This document shows, piece by piece, positions 42,776 to 52,612 of a DNA stretch of 64,000 bases. The stretch is from Flagellimonas okinawensis (GTDB lineage Bacteria > Bacteroidota > Bacteroidia > Flavobacteriales > Flavobacteriaceae). The DNA lies in assembly GCF_029194005.1 (NCBI RefSeq), contig NZ_JARFVA010000001.1:930001-994000 (forward strand), written 5' to 3'. Under the pieces are notes generated by a model, which searched no databases, was not told the origin of the DNA, and worked only from the letters and a program-made list of their open reading frames with translations. Numbering within the stretch: the first letter of the stretch is position 1; each line of letters opens with the position of its first letter. Position numbers and translations under genes: made by a program.

Positions 42776-44128
42776 ATGTTTCAAAAGCGTAGATTAAGCT
42801 TCTGGGAAATCTGGAACCTCAGTTTTGGATTTCTTGGAATTCAAATGGGCTTTGCCCTTCAAAATGCCAATGCCAGCCGAATTCTTCAAAGTTTTGGTGC
42901 CGACGTGCACGAACTTTCTTGGTTTTGGATCGTTGCACCACTTACAGGACTTATTGTACAGCCAATCGTTGGCCATTATAGTGATCAAACTTGGACGCGT
43001 TTAGGACGTAGGCGCCCTTATTTTTTGACCGGGGCACTTTTGGCATCTCTGGGACTGGTTTTTATGCCCAATGCCGATATGTTCACTGCCATAATGCCCT
43101 CTTTATGGGTAGGTGCCGGTATGCTCATGGTCATGGATGCCTCTTTTAATATTGCCATGGAGCCATTTAGGGCATTGATTGCGGATATGCTACCATCCGA
43201 CCAAAGAACATTGGGCTACAGTATACAGACAGTACTTATTGGGGTGGGAGCGGTTATAGGCTCTTGGCTTCCCTACGCATTGACTAATTGGATCGGCATA
43301 AGCAACACGGCTGCCGCAGGGGAAGTCCCACTAAACCTTTTGCTTTCGTTTATCATAGGAGCTGTAATTCTTATCATAAGTGTTGCCATCACGGTTTTTA
43401 CCACTAAAGAATACAGTCCCGAGGAAATGGCTCTTTTAAACAAAGAAGAAGAGAGCGTTGAATCTGATGACACTACGGGAAGTCTCCTTGATATATTTAA
43501 GGACTTTGCCCAGATGCCACTGACCATGAAACAATTGAGCTGGGTCCAATTTTTTTCCTGGTTCGGTCTTTTTGGCCTTTGGGTATTTGCAACACCCGCT
43601 ATCGCACAGCATATTTATGGTCTCGACCCCAACGACAGCCATAGTACTGCTTACCAAAATGCAGGTGATTGGGTTGGTATTCTGTTTGGTGTCTATAATG
43701 GTGTATCGGCAATATTTGCATTTTTTCTTCCTGCCATAGCCAAAAAAGTGGGACGAAAAAAAACACATATGATTTCACTGGTAATCGGTGCCATAGGATT
43801 CCTATCCATTTATATTATGCCAGATAAAAATTGGCTGATATTTTCCATGGTAGGAATAGGCATTGCATGGGCGAGCATTTTAGCCATGCCCTACGCCATC
43901 TTGGCCGGTGCCATACCTCCTAAAAAAATGGGAGTTTATATGGGGATATTTAATTTTTTCATCGTCATCCCACAAATTGTGAACGCTTTTATAGGTGGAC
44001 CTATGGTCAAGCTACTCTATGGCGGGCAACCAATATTTGCACTGGTCACAAGCGGCATTTCATTTTTGATTGCTGCGGCATTGGTCTCCAGAGTGCAAGA
44101 TATTGACGATAATAGGCCTACAGTTTAA
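42776..44128 (+). CDS. MFS maltose/oligosaccharide transporter, SLC45-like
   Basis: An inner-membrane transporter of 450 residues with about twelve helices. The N-terminal half has SFGFLGIQMGFALQNANASRI and the loop DQTWTRLGRRRPYFL. The RxGRRRP motif is shared with the SLC45/GPH sugar transporters, which import sucrose or maltose with protons. In flavobacterial starch loci this family brings maltose into the cytoplasm. The ATG at 42776 (MFQKRRLSFWEIW) is preferred over the ORF opening 21 bases upstream. GH65 follows after a 111-base gap. Confidence 0.92.
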   Translation: MFQKRRLSFWEIWNLSFGFLGIQMGFALQNANASRILQSFGADVHELSWFWIVAPLTGLIVQPIVGHYSDQTWTRLGRRRPYFLTGALLASLGLVFMPNADMFTAIMPSLWVGAGMLMVMDASFNIAMEPFRALIADMLPSDQRTLGYSIQTVLIGVGAVIGSWLPYALTNWIGISNTAAAGEVPLNLLLSFIIGAVILIISVAITVFTTKEYSPEEMALLNKEEESVESDDTTGSLLDIFKDFAQMPLTMKQLSWVQFFSWFGLFGLWVFATPAIAQHIYGLDPNDSHSTAYQNAGDWVGILFGVYNGVSAIFAFFLPAIAKKVGRKKTHMISLVIGAIGFLSIYIMPDKNWLIFSMVGIGIAWASILAMPYAILAGAIPPKKMGVYMGIFNFFIVIPQIVNAFIGGPMVKLLYGGQPIFALVTSGISFLIAAALVSRVQDIDDNRPTV

Positions 44129-44239
44129 CTGAAATTCATATTTTCAGGACACCCTAATACACACAGAAACAAAAACATAGGATTTTAGTCAATTTTTGGC
44201 CGAATCAAACAAACAAGTAAAACATCAATCAACCCTAAA

Positions 44240-46528
44240 ATGAATCAAGACTACATACAATCAAATCCATGGAGCATCATCGAAGAAGGTTTTGACAAAG
44301 AAAGAGTCAAATCTTCCGAAAGCCTATTTAGTATTGGAAACGGAGCCATGGGACAACGCGCCAATTTTGAAGAATCCTACTCCGGCGCAACTTTTCAGGG
44401 AAGTTACATTGCCGGTGTCTATTATCCAGACAAAACCCGAGTGGGATGGTGGAAAAATGGTTACCCGGAATATTTTGCAAAAGTTTTGAACGCTCCCAAT
44501 TGGATAGGTATCAATGTCACCATCAATGGTGAACTTTTGGACCTTGCTACCTGCACCAACATCAAAGATTTTAAACGGGAACTGAACATGAAAGAGGGAT
44601 GGTACCGTAGAAATTTTGTAGCCACCACGCCAAATAACATTGAAATTGAAGTAATAGCCACACGTTTTTTAAGCCTTGCCCATGACGAAGTAGGCGCTAT
44701 CCGTTTTGAGGTTACACCATTGAATAGCGATGCAGAAATATCGTTTAACCCCTATATCGATGCCGGAATCACTAATGAAGACAGCAACTGGGACGATAAA
44801 TTCTGGAACACGACCAAGATAACATCAAATAATAACAGGGCCTTTATTGAGTCGCACACCATGAAAACCAATTTCAACGTGTGTACTTTTATGCAGGCAC
44901 AATTGGAGCATGGAAACAAAGTAACGACTTCACCGAGTTCCGAAATCAAAAAAGAACTTTCGATAGGTTTTGAATTTTCACAATCCGCAAAAAAAGGAGA
45001 AAAAGTAAGCCTTGTTAAATATGGGGGATATACGGTTGATCGTAACCACGATGCCGACCAATTGGTAAAAGCAGCAAATTCGGTTCTTGACCAAGCCTCT
45101 TTGCTCGGGTTTGATGGCCTTTTGGATGAACAAAAGAAAGCATGGGACCAAGTTTGGGAAATGAGCGATATTACCATTGAAGGCGATGTAAAGGCCCAAC
45201 AGGGAATTCGTTTTAACATATTCCAGCTGAATCAGACCTATACCGGAACAGATTCCAGACTTAACATTGGACCAAAAGGATTTACAGGAGAGAAATATGG
45301 AGGAAGCACCTATTGGGATACAGAAGCCTATTGCCTTCCATTTTATATGGCCACCAAAAACCAAGAAGTGGCCCGAAAACTTCTTAAATATCGATATAAC
45401 CATTTGGAAAAAGCCATTGAAAATGCTGAAAAGCTTGGTTTTAAAAATGGAGCGGCCCTATATCCGATGGTCACCATGAACGGTGAGGAATGCCACAATG
45501 AATGGGAAATCACCTTTGAGGAAATTCACAGAAACGGAGCCATCGCATATGCCATTTACAACTACACCCGATACACCCAGGATTATAGTTATGTTCCAGA
45601 AATGGGATTGGAAGTTTTGATCGGCATTGCACGTTTTTGGCAACAACGCATTAATTGGTCCACACACCAAAATAAATACGTGATGCTTGGTGTAACAGGG
45701 CCTAACGAATACGAAAACAACGTACACAATAACTGGTATACAAATTATATTGCCAAATGGTGTTTGGAGTATGCTTTGGAACAATTGGAACAAGTACAAC
45801 AAAACTTTCCTGCCGATTACAAAAGGATTATCGAAAAAACCAAGTTGACCAACGAGGAGACCGGCCTTTGGAAAAAAGTGGCAGCCCATATGTATTTCCC
45901 ATACTCAAAAGAACATGGGGTTTATTTGCAACAAGATGGATTCTTGGACAAGGATTTGGTCCCCGTTGCTGAATTGGACAAACAAGAACGTCCAATCAAC
46001 CAACACTGGAGTTGGGACAGAATTTTACGTTCCCCATACATAAAGCAAGCGGACACTCTTCAGGGCTTTTACTTTTTTGAAGACCATTTTACGGAAGAAG
46101 AACTGGAAAAACATTTCGACTTTTATGAGCCTTTCACGGTTCACGAGTCATCCTTATCACCATGTGTCCATTCGGTACAGGCAGCAAAACTCAACCGTAT
46201 GGAGCAAGCCTACACTTTTTATCTAAGAACATCCCGTTTGGATTTGGACGATTACAATAAAGAGGTGGAAGAAGGACTTCACATCACTTCCATGGCAGGT
46301 ACATGGATGAGCATTATAGAAGGCTTCGGCGGTATGCGAATCAAGGACGGAAAACTTTGTTTTTCCCCAAAAATTCCAGAACAATGGGATATGTACTCGT
46401 TTAAGATCAACTTTAGAAACCGAATTATAAAAGTAACGGTTACCCAAAACGGGACAACATTCAATATAGATGAAGGAGATTCCCTCGAGGTACTGGTAAA
46501 CGATACACCTATTAGTATTTCGCACTAA
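44240..46528 (+). CDS. GH65 maltose phosphorylase
   Basis: Splits maltose with phosphate into glucose and beta-glucose-1-phosphate, conserving bond energy. The 762-residue protein has the GH65 N-terminal beta-sandwich, helical linker and (alpha/alpha)6 barrel. Diagnostic sequences: THQNKYVMLGVTGPNEYENN with the likely general acid E490, NEWEITFEEIHRNG, and the phosphate-binding region VHESSLSPCVHSVQAA. There is no signal peptide, so it is cytoplasmic. Its product needs beta-phosphoglucomutase, which is usually encoded beside it but is missing here. Trehalose or kojibiose phosphorylases are related alternatives; context favours maltose. Confidence 0.92.
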   Translation: MNQDYIQSNPWSIIEEGFDKERVKSSESLFSIGNGAMGQRANFEESYSGATFQGSYIAGVYYPDKTRVGWWKNGYPEYFAKVLNAPNWIGINVTINGELLDLATCTNIKDFKRELNMKEGWYRRNFVATTPNNIEIEVIATRFLSLAHDEVGAIRFEVTPLNSDAEISFNPYIDAGITNEDSNWDDKFWNTTKITSNNNRAFIESHTMKTNFNVCTFMQAQLEHGNKVTTSPSSEIKKELSIGFEFSQSAKKGEKVSLVKYGGYTVDRNHDADQLVKAANSVLDQASLLGFDGLLDEQKKAWDQVWEMSDITIEGDVKAQQGIRFNIFQLNQTYTGTDSRLNIGPKGFTGEKYGGSTYWDTEAYCLPFYMATKNQEVARKLLKYRYNHLEKAIENAEKLGFKNGAALYPMVTMNGEECHNEWEITFEEIHRNGAIAYAIYNYTRYTQDYSYVPEMGLEVLIGIARFWQQRINWSTHQNKYVMLGVTGPNEYENNVHNNWYTNYIAKWCLEYALEQLEQVQQNFPADYKRIIEKTKLTNEETGLWKKVAAHMYFPYSKEHGVYLQQDGFLDKDLVPVAELDKQERPINQHWSWDRILRSPYIKQADTLQGFYFFEDHFTEEELEKHFDFYEPFTVHESSLSPCVHSVQAAKLNRMEQAYTFYLRTSRLDLDDYNKEVEEGLHITSMAGTWMSIIEGFGGMRIKDGKLCFSPKIPEQWDMYSFKINFRNRIIKVTVTQNGTTFNIDEGDSLEVLVNDTPISISH

Positions 46529-46565
46529 ATCATAATGAGCGAACAACATATCTGATTATAAATTC

Positions 46566-48425
46566 ATGAGAAAAGTTACAACCCTAGTTCTATTGGCCAT
46601 TTGCAGTTTTGCATTTGGCCAAATAGAGCGCGTTGAACCACCTAATTGGTGGGCCAACATGAACAGCACTGAGCTTGAGCTATTGGTATATGGTGACAAC
46701 ATCAGTAATCTGGACCCGGAATTTTCTGGAAATATCAATATTAAAAAAGTAGTGAAAGTTGAAAACCCAAACTACTTGTTTGTTACGGTTGATACAGAAG
46801 ACATCACTGCCGGCACACACACCTTATCGTTGAAGAAAGGAAAAAGAACGGTAGACTCTTTTAATTATGAATTTAAAACTCGAAGAGATGGGTCCGAACA
46901 AAGAAAGGGTTTTGACTCATCGGATGTAATTTATCTTTTGATGCCGGACAGATTTGCCAATGGTGACCCCTCCAACGATAGCACTTCGGAAACTATTGAA
47001 AAAGCCAACAGGGAACACCAAGGTGGTAGACACGGTGGAGACATTCAAGGCATTATTGACCATTTGGACTACATTAATGAACTGGGAGCTACCACTTTGT
47101 GGAGCACTCCATTAACCTTGGATAACGAAAAAGTATACTCGTACCATGGCTATGCCAGCAGCGATCTCTACAAAATTGATCCCCGATATGGCTCCAATGA
47201 AGATTTTGCCTCCCTATCCGCAGAACTTCACAAGAGAAATATGAAGCATATTATGGACTTTGTACCCAACCACTGGGGATTGAGCCATTGGCTAATTCAA
47301 GATCTTCCATCAAGCGACTGGATTCACTTTTGGGAGGGCGGAGAAAATGGTTTTAAACGGAGTAATTATATCCAAACTACCCAGTTTGACCCATATGCCT
47401 CGGAAATTGATGCCAAAGGTTGTATGGATGGCTGGTTTGATTACACCATGCCGGATATGAACGAGAACAACCCTATGCTCATCACCTATCTCGTCCAAAA
47501 TGCCATTTGGTGGATCGAGAGCGGCGATTTGGATGGAATCCGAGTGGACACGTATCCTTATAATGACAAAAAGGGGATTACCGAATGGGTGACCCGTGTA
47601 ATGGAGGAATACCCAAACTTCAACGTTATGGGCGAAATTTTTATGCACGAAACCGCACATATCGCCTACTGGCAAAAAGACAGCAAAGTTGGGGCCATAC
47701 AAGGTTTCAACTCCAATCTACCAACCGTGATGGATTTTCCGCTCCATGATATTCTCCCTCGAGTTTTTAAGGAAGATCAACAAAATTGGGGAGATGGTGT
47801 ATATCGGATTTATGATCATTTGACCAAGGATTTCCTCTACCCCAATATCAATAACCTATTAATAAAAATGGGCAACCACGATGTCAACCGTATCAACCAA
47901 GAATTTGACGGAGATGTGGATAAGTACAAAATGGCGCTCACACTTATTATGACCTTACGCGGCATTCCACAAATCTATTATGGTGATGAAATTGGCATGT
48001 TGGGCGACAAAGGCAAAGGTGATGGAGATATTCGTCGGGATTTTCCAGGTGGATGGACCGGCGATGAGCAAGATGCCTTTACCTCCAAAGGAAGAACTAC
48101 AAAACAAAATGAGTATTTTGAATTTACAAAGAACCTATTGAACTGGAGAAAAGGTAAAAAAGCCATTCATTTTGGCGAAACGCTTCATTTTTCCCCGGTA
48201 GATAATGTTTACGTTTATTTTAGGTATCTACCGGATAATCCGAATGAAACCGTTATGGTGGTGCTGAACAATTCAAACAAAGATCAAAAAATTGATCTAG
48301 CACGATTTGAAGAAGGCATACAATCGCATACGAAAGCTTTGGAAATAATTTCGGGAATGGAATACGAAATCAATCAAAATCTTGATGTAGCGGCAAAAAG
48401 TGGATTGGTTTTTGAATTAAAGTGA
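46566..48425 (+). CDS. Periplasmic GH13 neopullulanase/cyclomaltodextrinase (SusA-like)
   Basis: A 619-residue GH13 enzyme with a signal peptide ending FAFGQ and no lipobox, so probably periplasmic. Residues 20-105 are the N-terminal cyclomaltodextrinase-type beta domain; the barrel starts VIYLLMPDRFANGD. Catalytic residues are D328 (GIRVDTY), E357 (VMGEIFM) and D439 (GNHDVNR). GGRHGGDIQGI and YYGDEIGML are typical of this subfamily. It would shorten imported maltodextrins to maltose and glucose for the MFS transporter. It begins 37 bases after the GH65 gene. Confidence 0.93.
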   Translation: MRKVTTLVLLAICSFAFGQIERVEPPNWWANMNSTELELLVYGDNISNLDPEFSGNINIKKVVKVENPNYLFVTVDTEDITAGTHTLSLKKGKRTVDSFNYEFKTRRDGSEQRKGFDSSDVIYLLMPDRFANGDPSNDSTSETIEKANREHQGGRHGGDIQGIIDHLDYINELGATTLWSTPLTLDNEKVYSYHGYASSDLYKIDPRYGSNEDFASLSAELHKRNMKHIMDFVPNHWGLSHWLIQDLPSSDWIHFWEGGENGFKRSNYIQTTQFDPYASEIDAKGCMDGWFDYTMPDMNENNPMLITYLVQNAIWWIESGDLDGIRVDTYPYNDKKGITEWVTRVMEEYPNFNVMGEIFMHETAHIAYWQKDSKVGAIQGFNSNLPTVMDFPLHDILPRVFKEDQQNWGDGVYRIYDHLTKDFLYPNINNLLIKMGNHDVNRINQEFDGDVDKYKMALTLIMTLRGIPQIYYGDEIGMLGDKGKGDGDIRRDFPGGWTGDEQDAFTSKGRTTKQNEYFEFTKNLLNWRKGKKAIHFGETLHFSPVDNVYVYFRYLPDNPNETVMVVLNNSNKDQKIDLARFEEGIQSHTKALEIISGMEYEINQNLDVAAKSGLVFELK

Positions 48426-48502
48426 TTTCACCTAATATTTTCCAAAACAAGACACTTTTAAGGTGATTCGGAGTATTTTCATATCAACATAAACATTTTA
48501 CC

Positions 48503-49207
48503 ATGAAAAGATTATTGCTATGTATACTGGTTTTGCAACTTGCCGGCTGTGCAGAATTACAACAAGTTGTCAACCAACTGCCCCAAGGCACCACAGGAAT
48601 CGGCAATGATGAAATTGCCCAAGGATTGAGAGAAGCCCTGAACATGGGAATCGAAAAACAGGTGAACAAACTTACCAGTGAAAATGGCTTTTATAAAAAC
48701 GAATTGGTCAAAATACTACTGCCGGAGGAATTGCAAAAAGTAGACAAGACCCTACGTGATATTGGTTTATCGAGCTTGGCAGACGAAGGGCTGAGAATAA
48801 TTAACAGGGCTGCGGAAGATGCCGTTGGTGAAGCAACGCCCATTTTTGTCGATGCCGTTAAAGGAATCACCTTTAACGATGCCAAACAGATTCTGTTGGG
48901 CAACGACAATGCCGCTACTCAATATTTACAGCAAGCCACCCGAACCCAGCTTTACAATAAATTTAATCCGATTATTAAAAATTCGTTTCAAAAAGTGGGA
49001 GCTGACCAAATATGGAGCAATATTATTACCAAGTACAATAATCTACCCCTAACAAATGATGTAAATCCGGATTTAACCGATTATACCACTAATGAAGCAT
49101 TGGAGGGAGTTTATACCATGATTGCAGTAGAAGAACAGGAAATTAGGACAAAAGTTTCGTCCAGAACAACAAATTTGTTAAAAAAGGTGTTCGCTTTACA
49201 AGATTAA
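48503..49207 (+). CDS. DUF4197 lipoprotein
   Basis: A 234-residue lipoprotein (lipobox LAGC, Cys about residue 16) matching DUF4197: GIGNDEIAQGLREALNMGIEK near the N-terminus, KILLPEELQKVDKTLRDIGL, and TNEALEGVYTMIAVEEQEIR near the end. The protein is mostly helical. The family occurs in many Gram-negative bacteria without a known role. It lies 77 bases after the periplasmic amylase and may be a separate unit. Confidence 0.88.
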   Translation: MKRLLLCILVLQLAGCAELQQVVNQLPQGTTGIGNDEIAQGLREALNMGIEKQVNKLTSENGFYKNELVKILLPEELQKVDKTLRDIGLSSLADEGLRIINRAAEDAVGEATPIFVDAVKGITFNDAKQILLGNDNAATQYLQQATRTQLYNKFNPIIKNSFQKVGADQIWSNIITKYNNLPLTNDVNPDLTDYTTNEALEGVYTMIAVEEQEIRTKVSSRTTNLLKKVFALQD

Positions 49208-49300
49208 TCATAATTTTTTCAGAAATATGCAATATCTTTAGGACTATTGCGTTATAAACTCAATAATTAAGAGTAATTATAACAAAATCCTAAAGTTAAA

Positions 49301-49342
49301 TTAACCTTGACCTGAAGGTTAAACTTGAATTTTGTACAAGTT
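49301..49342. repeat. Adjacent inverted repeats in a gene-free stretch
   Basis: TTAACCTT-GACCTG-AAGGTTAA is a perfect 8-bp-arm inverted repeat (49301-49322). It is followed directly by AACTTG-9-CAAGTT (49322-49342). They lie in the 182-base gap after the DUF4197 gene, upstream of the terminator at 49376. They could be a regulator site or the stems of a small RNA. Confidence 0.5.
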
Positions 49343-49375
49343 ATCTGAGTTAGCATTTTTTTGAGTTAGTTAGTT

Positions 49376-49401
49376 AAAAACCGGTGTTTTCACCGGTTTT
49401 T
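49376..49401. terminator. Strong bidirectional terminator
   Basis: AAAAACCGGTG, loop TTTT, CACCGGTTTTT: an 11-bp perfect stem with T-run. It overlaps the stop codon of the minus-strand gene at 49390. Confidence 0.88.
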
Positions 49402-49914
49402 TGTTTTCTCCAACTTTTTATAGATGCCATCAAAAGCAACAGTAATGTTGTTTTTTCCATCTATGATTTCCCACAATTGTCTAACCGTGCCATCTTTATT
49501 ATTTGTCCAGGTAATACGGTTCTTATAGGTAGTTCCATCCGTATTGGATATTGTTCCGGAAGTTAAAATCATCTGGTTACCTTTTTTGTTCCCTTTTAAA
49601 TTTAGTACTGCACCATTGTTATCTACCCATAATTGTTCCCATTCTTGGGTCCCTGAATTATAAAAATTAAGACTTGTCCCCGTATAACCCGCTTTGGCAC
49701 TTGTCCAATTTTCGCGAATTACACACCCATCCTCTTCCAATTGAATTTTGCTATAACCAGCAGGCGAACCATCTTTAAAATTGACAACCTCCCACTCTCC
49801 TATCCAAAAATTAAAAGCCTTATGGTCTTCCGAACAACAGTTACAATTGGATTTATCTTGAGCGGATAAGTAAACTCCAAAAAGCAGAAAAAAGACAAAC
49901 ATTAAAATTCTCAT
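49390..49914 (-). CDS. Exported lipocalin-like/DUF1579-type protein
   Basis: A 174-residue exported protein: signal peptide ending YLSAQ, then a Cys cluster NCNCCSED, then FNFWIGEWEVVNF, which resembles the start of DUF1579-type lipocalin-like barrels. Short beta strands continue throughout (SLNFYNSGTQEWEQLWVDNNG, RITWTNNKDGTVRQLWEII). The ATG at 49914 puts the signal peptide first; the ATG at 49935 adds seven residues. The function is not established; a small hydrophobic ligand is possible. Confidence 0.7.
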   Translation of the reverse strand: MRILMFVFFLLFGVYLSAQDKSNCNCCSEDHKAFNFWIGEWEVVNFKDGSPAGYSKIQLEEDGCVIRENWTSAKAGYTGTSLNFYNSGTQEWEQLWVDNNGAVLNLKGNKKGNQMILTSGTISNTDGTTYKNRITWTNNKDGTVRQLWEIIDGKNNITVAFDGIYKKLEKTKNR

Positions 49915-50083
49915 GCAGATATTTGATGTTAACAATCCAGTCTTTTAAAGGTACGTTAATTTTAACCCAACATCATGTTATCGGTTTTCTTAAAAAGGCC
50001 TCGATTCGTTAAATTTTAGATAAATAACCTGATTTATAGACGTATACCCCTATTCAGAATAGTCCACCAGCACGTTTTGAACG

Positions 50084-50091
50084 TATCTTTG
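50084..50091 (+). promoter_or_regulatory. -7 element before the 63-residue gene
   Basis: TATCTTTG, 22 bases before the ATG at 50114. No TTG box at proper spacing. The remainder of the gap 49915-50113 shows nothing else clear. Confidence 0.4.
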
Positions 50092-50113
50092 TTATTAACA
50101 AATCTTGAGAGCT

Positions 50114-50305
50114 ATGAATAATCAGTATTGTAAAGTTGGAGCGGTTACCCCAATCACCGGACTAAGCCAAGCAGCATCGGTTTTAGAGGTAATGCATAAA
50201 AACTTCATGGAAAAAGCTGCCAACGTTTCGGGCAAGGACAATCAACTTGGGGAATTTTTTAAGAGCAAAGCTCAAAGCATAAAAAGAACATTGGAAAAAT
50301 TGTAG
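50114..50305 (+). CDS. Small soluble helical protein, unknown
   Basis: A 63-residue protein starting MNNQYCKVGAVTPITGL, then two likely helices (QAASVLEVMHKNFMEKA and LGEFFKSKAQSIKRTLEKL). No signal peptide. The upstream in-frame TTG at 50105 is a less likely start. It has a good -7 element and is flanked by separately transcribed genes, so it is probably real, but I cannot name the family. Confidence 0.55.
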   Translation: MNNQYCKVGAVTPITGLSQAASVLEVMHKNFMEKAANVSGKDNQLGEFFKSKAQSIKRTLEKL

Positions 50306-50319
50306 GTTAAAACATTCGC

Positions 50320-51141
50320 CTATTTAAGTTTCGCCAGTTCCAGTTCCATTTCTTGCTGGATTTCCTGTGCCTTTTTTGCCGCGGTTGTTGCAAAGTCATC
50401 TCCCGTTGATGCATAAATAATTCCACGTGATGAATTTACCAACAGACCTACATCTTTGGTAATCCCATATTGGCAAACTTCTTGTAAACTACCACCTTGC
50501 GCTCCCACTCCGGGCACCAATAAAAAGCTTTCCGGAACAATTCTTCTGATATCTTCAAGATAAGTCGCCTTAGTGGCACCTACCACATACATTAAGCGCT
50601 CAGAACCCTTGTAGGTCTTAGAAACCGACAGTACTTCTTTGTACAGTTCGTGTCCATCTACGTTTTTGGTCTGAAAATCAAAAGCACCTTGATTGGAAGT
50701 CAACGCCAAAAGTATGGTATGCCTGTTCTCAAACTCCAAGAAAGGTTCCACAGAATCCTTGCCCATATAGGGCGCAATGGTTATGGAATCAAAATCCATG
50801 GTCTCAAAAAATGCTTTTGCATATCGCGTTGACGTGTTTCCTATATCACCTCGCTTTGCATCGGCAATCGTAAACATTTCCGGGTGATTGGAATTTAAAT
50901 ATTCCATGGTCCGCTCCAGTGATTTCCAACCTTGAAGACCATAAGCCTCATAAAAAGCAATGTTGGGCTTGTAGGCCACACAAAAGGGATGCGTGGCATC
51001 GATTATAGCCTTATTGAAAGCAAAAATAGGGTCCTCTTCTTTAAGAAGATGCTTTGGGATTTTATCCAAATCGGTGTCGAGACCAACACAGAGGAACGAT
51101 TTCTTTAGACGTATCTGGGCAATTAAATCTTCTATCTTCAT
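50320..51141 (-). CDS. pyrF: Orotidine-5'-phosphate decarboxylase (type 2)
   Basis: Last step of UMP synthesis: removes CO2 from orotidine monophosphate. At 273 residues it is the longer type 2 form. The N-terminal [14 protein letters not shown], the catalytic [11 protein letters not shown] and the C-terminal [16 protein letters not shown] with [11 protein letters not shown] (phosphate binding) are all present. It follows prfA by 35 bases on the same strand, so the two are probably co-transcribed. Confidence 0.96.
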   Translation of the reverse strand: MKIEDLIAQIRLKKSFLCVGLDTDLDKIPKHLLKEEDPIFAFNKAIIDATHPFCVAYKPNIAFYEAYGLQGWKSLERTMEYLNSNHPEMFTIADAKRGDIGNTSTRYAKAFFETMDFDSITIAPYMGKDSVEPFLEFENRHTILLALTSNQGAFDFQTKNVDGHELYKEVLSVSKTYKGSERLMYVVGATKATYLEDIRRIVPESFLLVPGVGAQGGSLQEVCQYGITKDVGLLVNSSRGIIYASTGDDFATTAAKKAQEIQQEMELELAKLK

Positions 51142-51176
51142 TATGATGGGTTCTCTACCGCACTTCTACTTTAAGA

Positions 51177-52253
51177 TTAAAATATCTCCGAAGCTTCCTT
51201 GAGTTTTTCAGTGTTTTCCACCAACATCAACTCATCAATAATTTTCTGGATATCCCCGTTGATGATGTTTTGCAAATCGTAAAGAGTGAGTCCTATTCTG
51301 TGATCGGTTACCCTACCCTGCGGATAATTATAAGTACGGATTTTTGCCGAACGGTCGCCACTACTCACCTGAGAGTTGCGTTTGGCGGCATCCTCCGCCT
51401 GTTTTTTGGCTAATTCCATATCATACAAACGGGAACGAAGCACCTTAAACGCTTTATCCTTGTTTTTGTGCTGGGACTTCTCATCCTGACACTGTGCTAC
51501 GATTCCAGTTGGTTCGTGTGTTAATCGAACCGCCGAATAGGTCGTGTTCACCGATTGCCCACCAGGTCCGGAAGAACAGAAGTAATCGATTCGAACATCT
51601 TTGGGATCTATCTGAACATCGAACTCCTCTGCTTCTGGAATTACCATAACGGTGGCCGCACTTGTATGCACCCTACCCTGGGTCTCGGTCTGCGGTACAC
51701 GCTGTACGCGATGCACTCCTGCCTCGAACTTAAGCGTTCCATAAACATCCTCTCCGTTCACTTCAAAATGGATTTCTTTGTATCCGCCACTGGTTCCCTC
51801 GCTAAGGTCGATCACATTGGTTTTCCAACCTTTTGATTCGCAATACTTGGTGTACATACGGAATAGGTCGCCCGCAAAAATACTGGCTTCGTCACCACCT
51901 GTTCCCGCACGAATTTCCATGACCACGTTCTTCTCATCCTCGGGGTCCTTTGGAATCAACAGGTATTTGATTTCCTCTTCCAACTTGGGCATGGCGCTTT
52001 TCGCCTCGTCCAATTGCATTTTGGCCATTTCCACCATTTCCGCATCACTTCCGTCCGCAATGATTTCTTCTGCCTCTTCAATATTATTGGTAAGGGTAAT
52101 GTATTCGTCGCGTTTATCGCTGAGCAACTTAAGATCTTTGTATTCCTTGTTGAGTTTTACATATCTCTTTTGGTCCGCAATAATATCCGGCTGAATGATA
52201 AGGTCCGAAACCTCATCAAAACGCTGTTTTACGATGTTGAGTTTGTCTAGCAT
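51177..52253 (-). CDS. prfA: Peptide chain release factor 1
   Basis: Recognises UAA and UAG stop codons and triggers peptide release. The 358-residue protein has the domain-2 recognition motif PxT as [17 protein letters not shown] and the catalytic GGQ in [17 protein letters not shown]. The preceding [19 protein letters not shown] is the conserved domain-2 entry. It is the first gene of a pair with pyrF. Confidence 0.97.
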   Translation of the reverse strand: MLDKLNIVKQRFDEVSDLIIQPDIIADQKRYVKLNKEYKDLKLLSDKRDEYITLTNNIEEAEEIIADGSDAEMVEMAKMQLDEAKSAMPKLEEEIKYLLIPKDPEDEKNVVMEIRAGTGGDEASIFAGDLFRMYTKYCESKGWKTNVIDLSEGTSGGYKEIHFEVNGEDVYGTLKFEAGVHRVQRVPQTETQGRVHTSAATVMVIPEAEEFDVQIDPKDVRIDYFCSSGPGGQSVNTTYSAVRLTHEPTGIVAQCQDEKSQHKNKDKAFKVLRSRLYDMELAKKQAEDAAKRNSQVSSGDRSAKIRTYNYPQGRVTDHRIGLTLYDLQNIINGDIQKIIDELMLVENTEKLKEASEIF

Positions 52254-52312
52254 AAATCAATCCTCCTATGGGAATGCGAATTTACGATTAATTTGTACAT
52301 TTAGTAAATACC

Positions 52313-52612
52313 ATGGTTTCATTATTCCGTCTTAAAACATACCTACTAGTTTTTCTGTTCTACAAAACCATTCTCTTGGCATCCAATTTATTAGCCATTC
52401 TCCTAATGGTTTTAGAATCTACTTTAGCCTCAATTATCGCTTTAAAATTGGTTTTTATTGGTTTGGTCACTCTTAGATTCTCAGATTCAAGATATTCCAA
52501 AGATTTGGTTTTATATCAAAATTTCGGCATCACCAAAACCGCCCTTCTCTTCCTTGCATTTGTATTTGACTTGCTGATATCCCTTATCATTTACCTAATA
52601 TTTTTCTTTTGA
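52313..52612 (+). CDS. Mini membrane protein paired with an ABC ATPase
   Basis: A 99-residue, very hydrophobic protein with three likely membrane helices (about residues 8-30, 35-53 and 73-97). The short polar segment FSDSRYSKDLVLYQNFG lies before the last helix. The stop codon TGA overlaps the TTG start of the ABC ATPase gene, so the two are translationally coupled. It is the natural candidate for the membrane partner of that ATPase, although far smaller than a normal ABC permease. Not recognised as a known family. Confidence 0.65.
   Translation: MVSLFRLKTYLLVFLFYKTILLASNLLAILLMVLESTLASIIALKLVFIGLVTLRFSDSRYSKDLVLYQNFGITKTALLFLAFVFDLLISLIIYLIFFF

Noticed and set aside
46566..48425. The periplasmic GH13 as the lipid-anchored SusG
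   Set aside because: The signal peptide ends without a lipobox Cys and the N-terminal domain is of cyclomaltodextrinase type.
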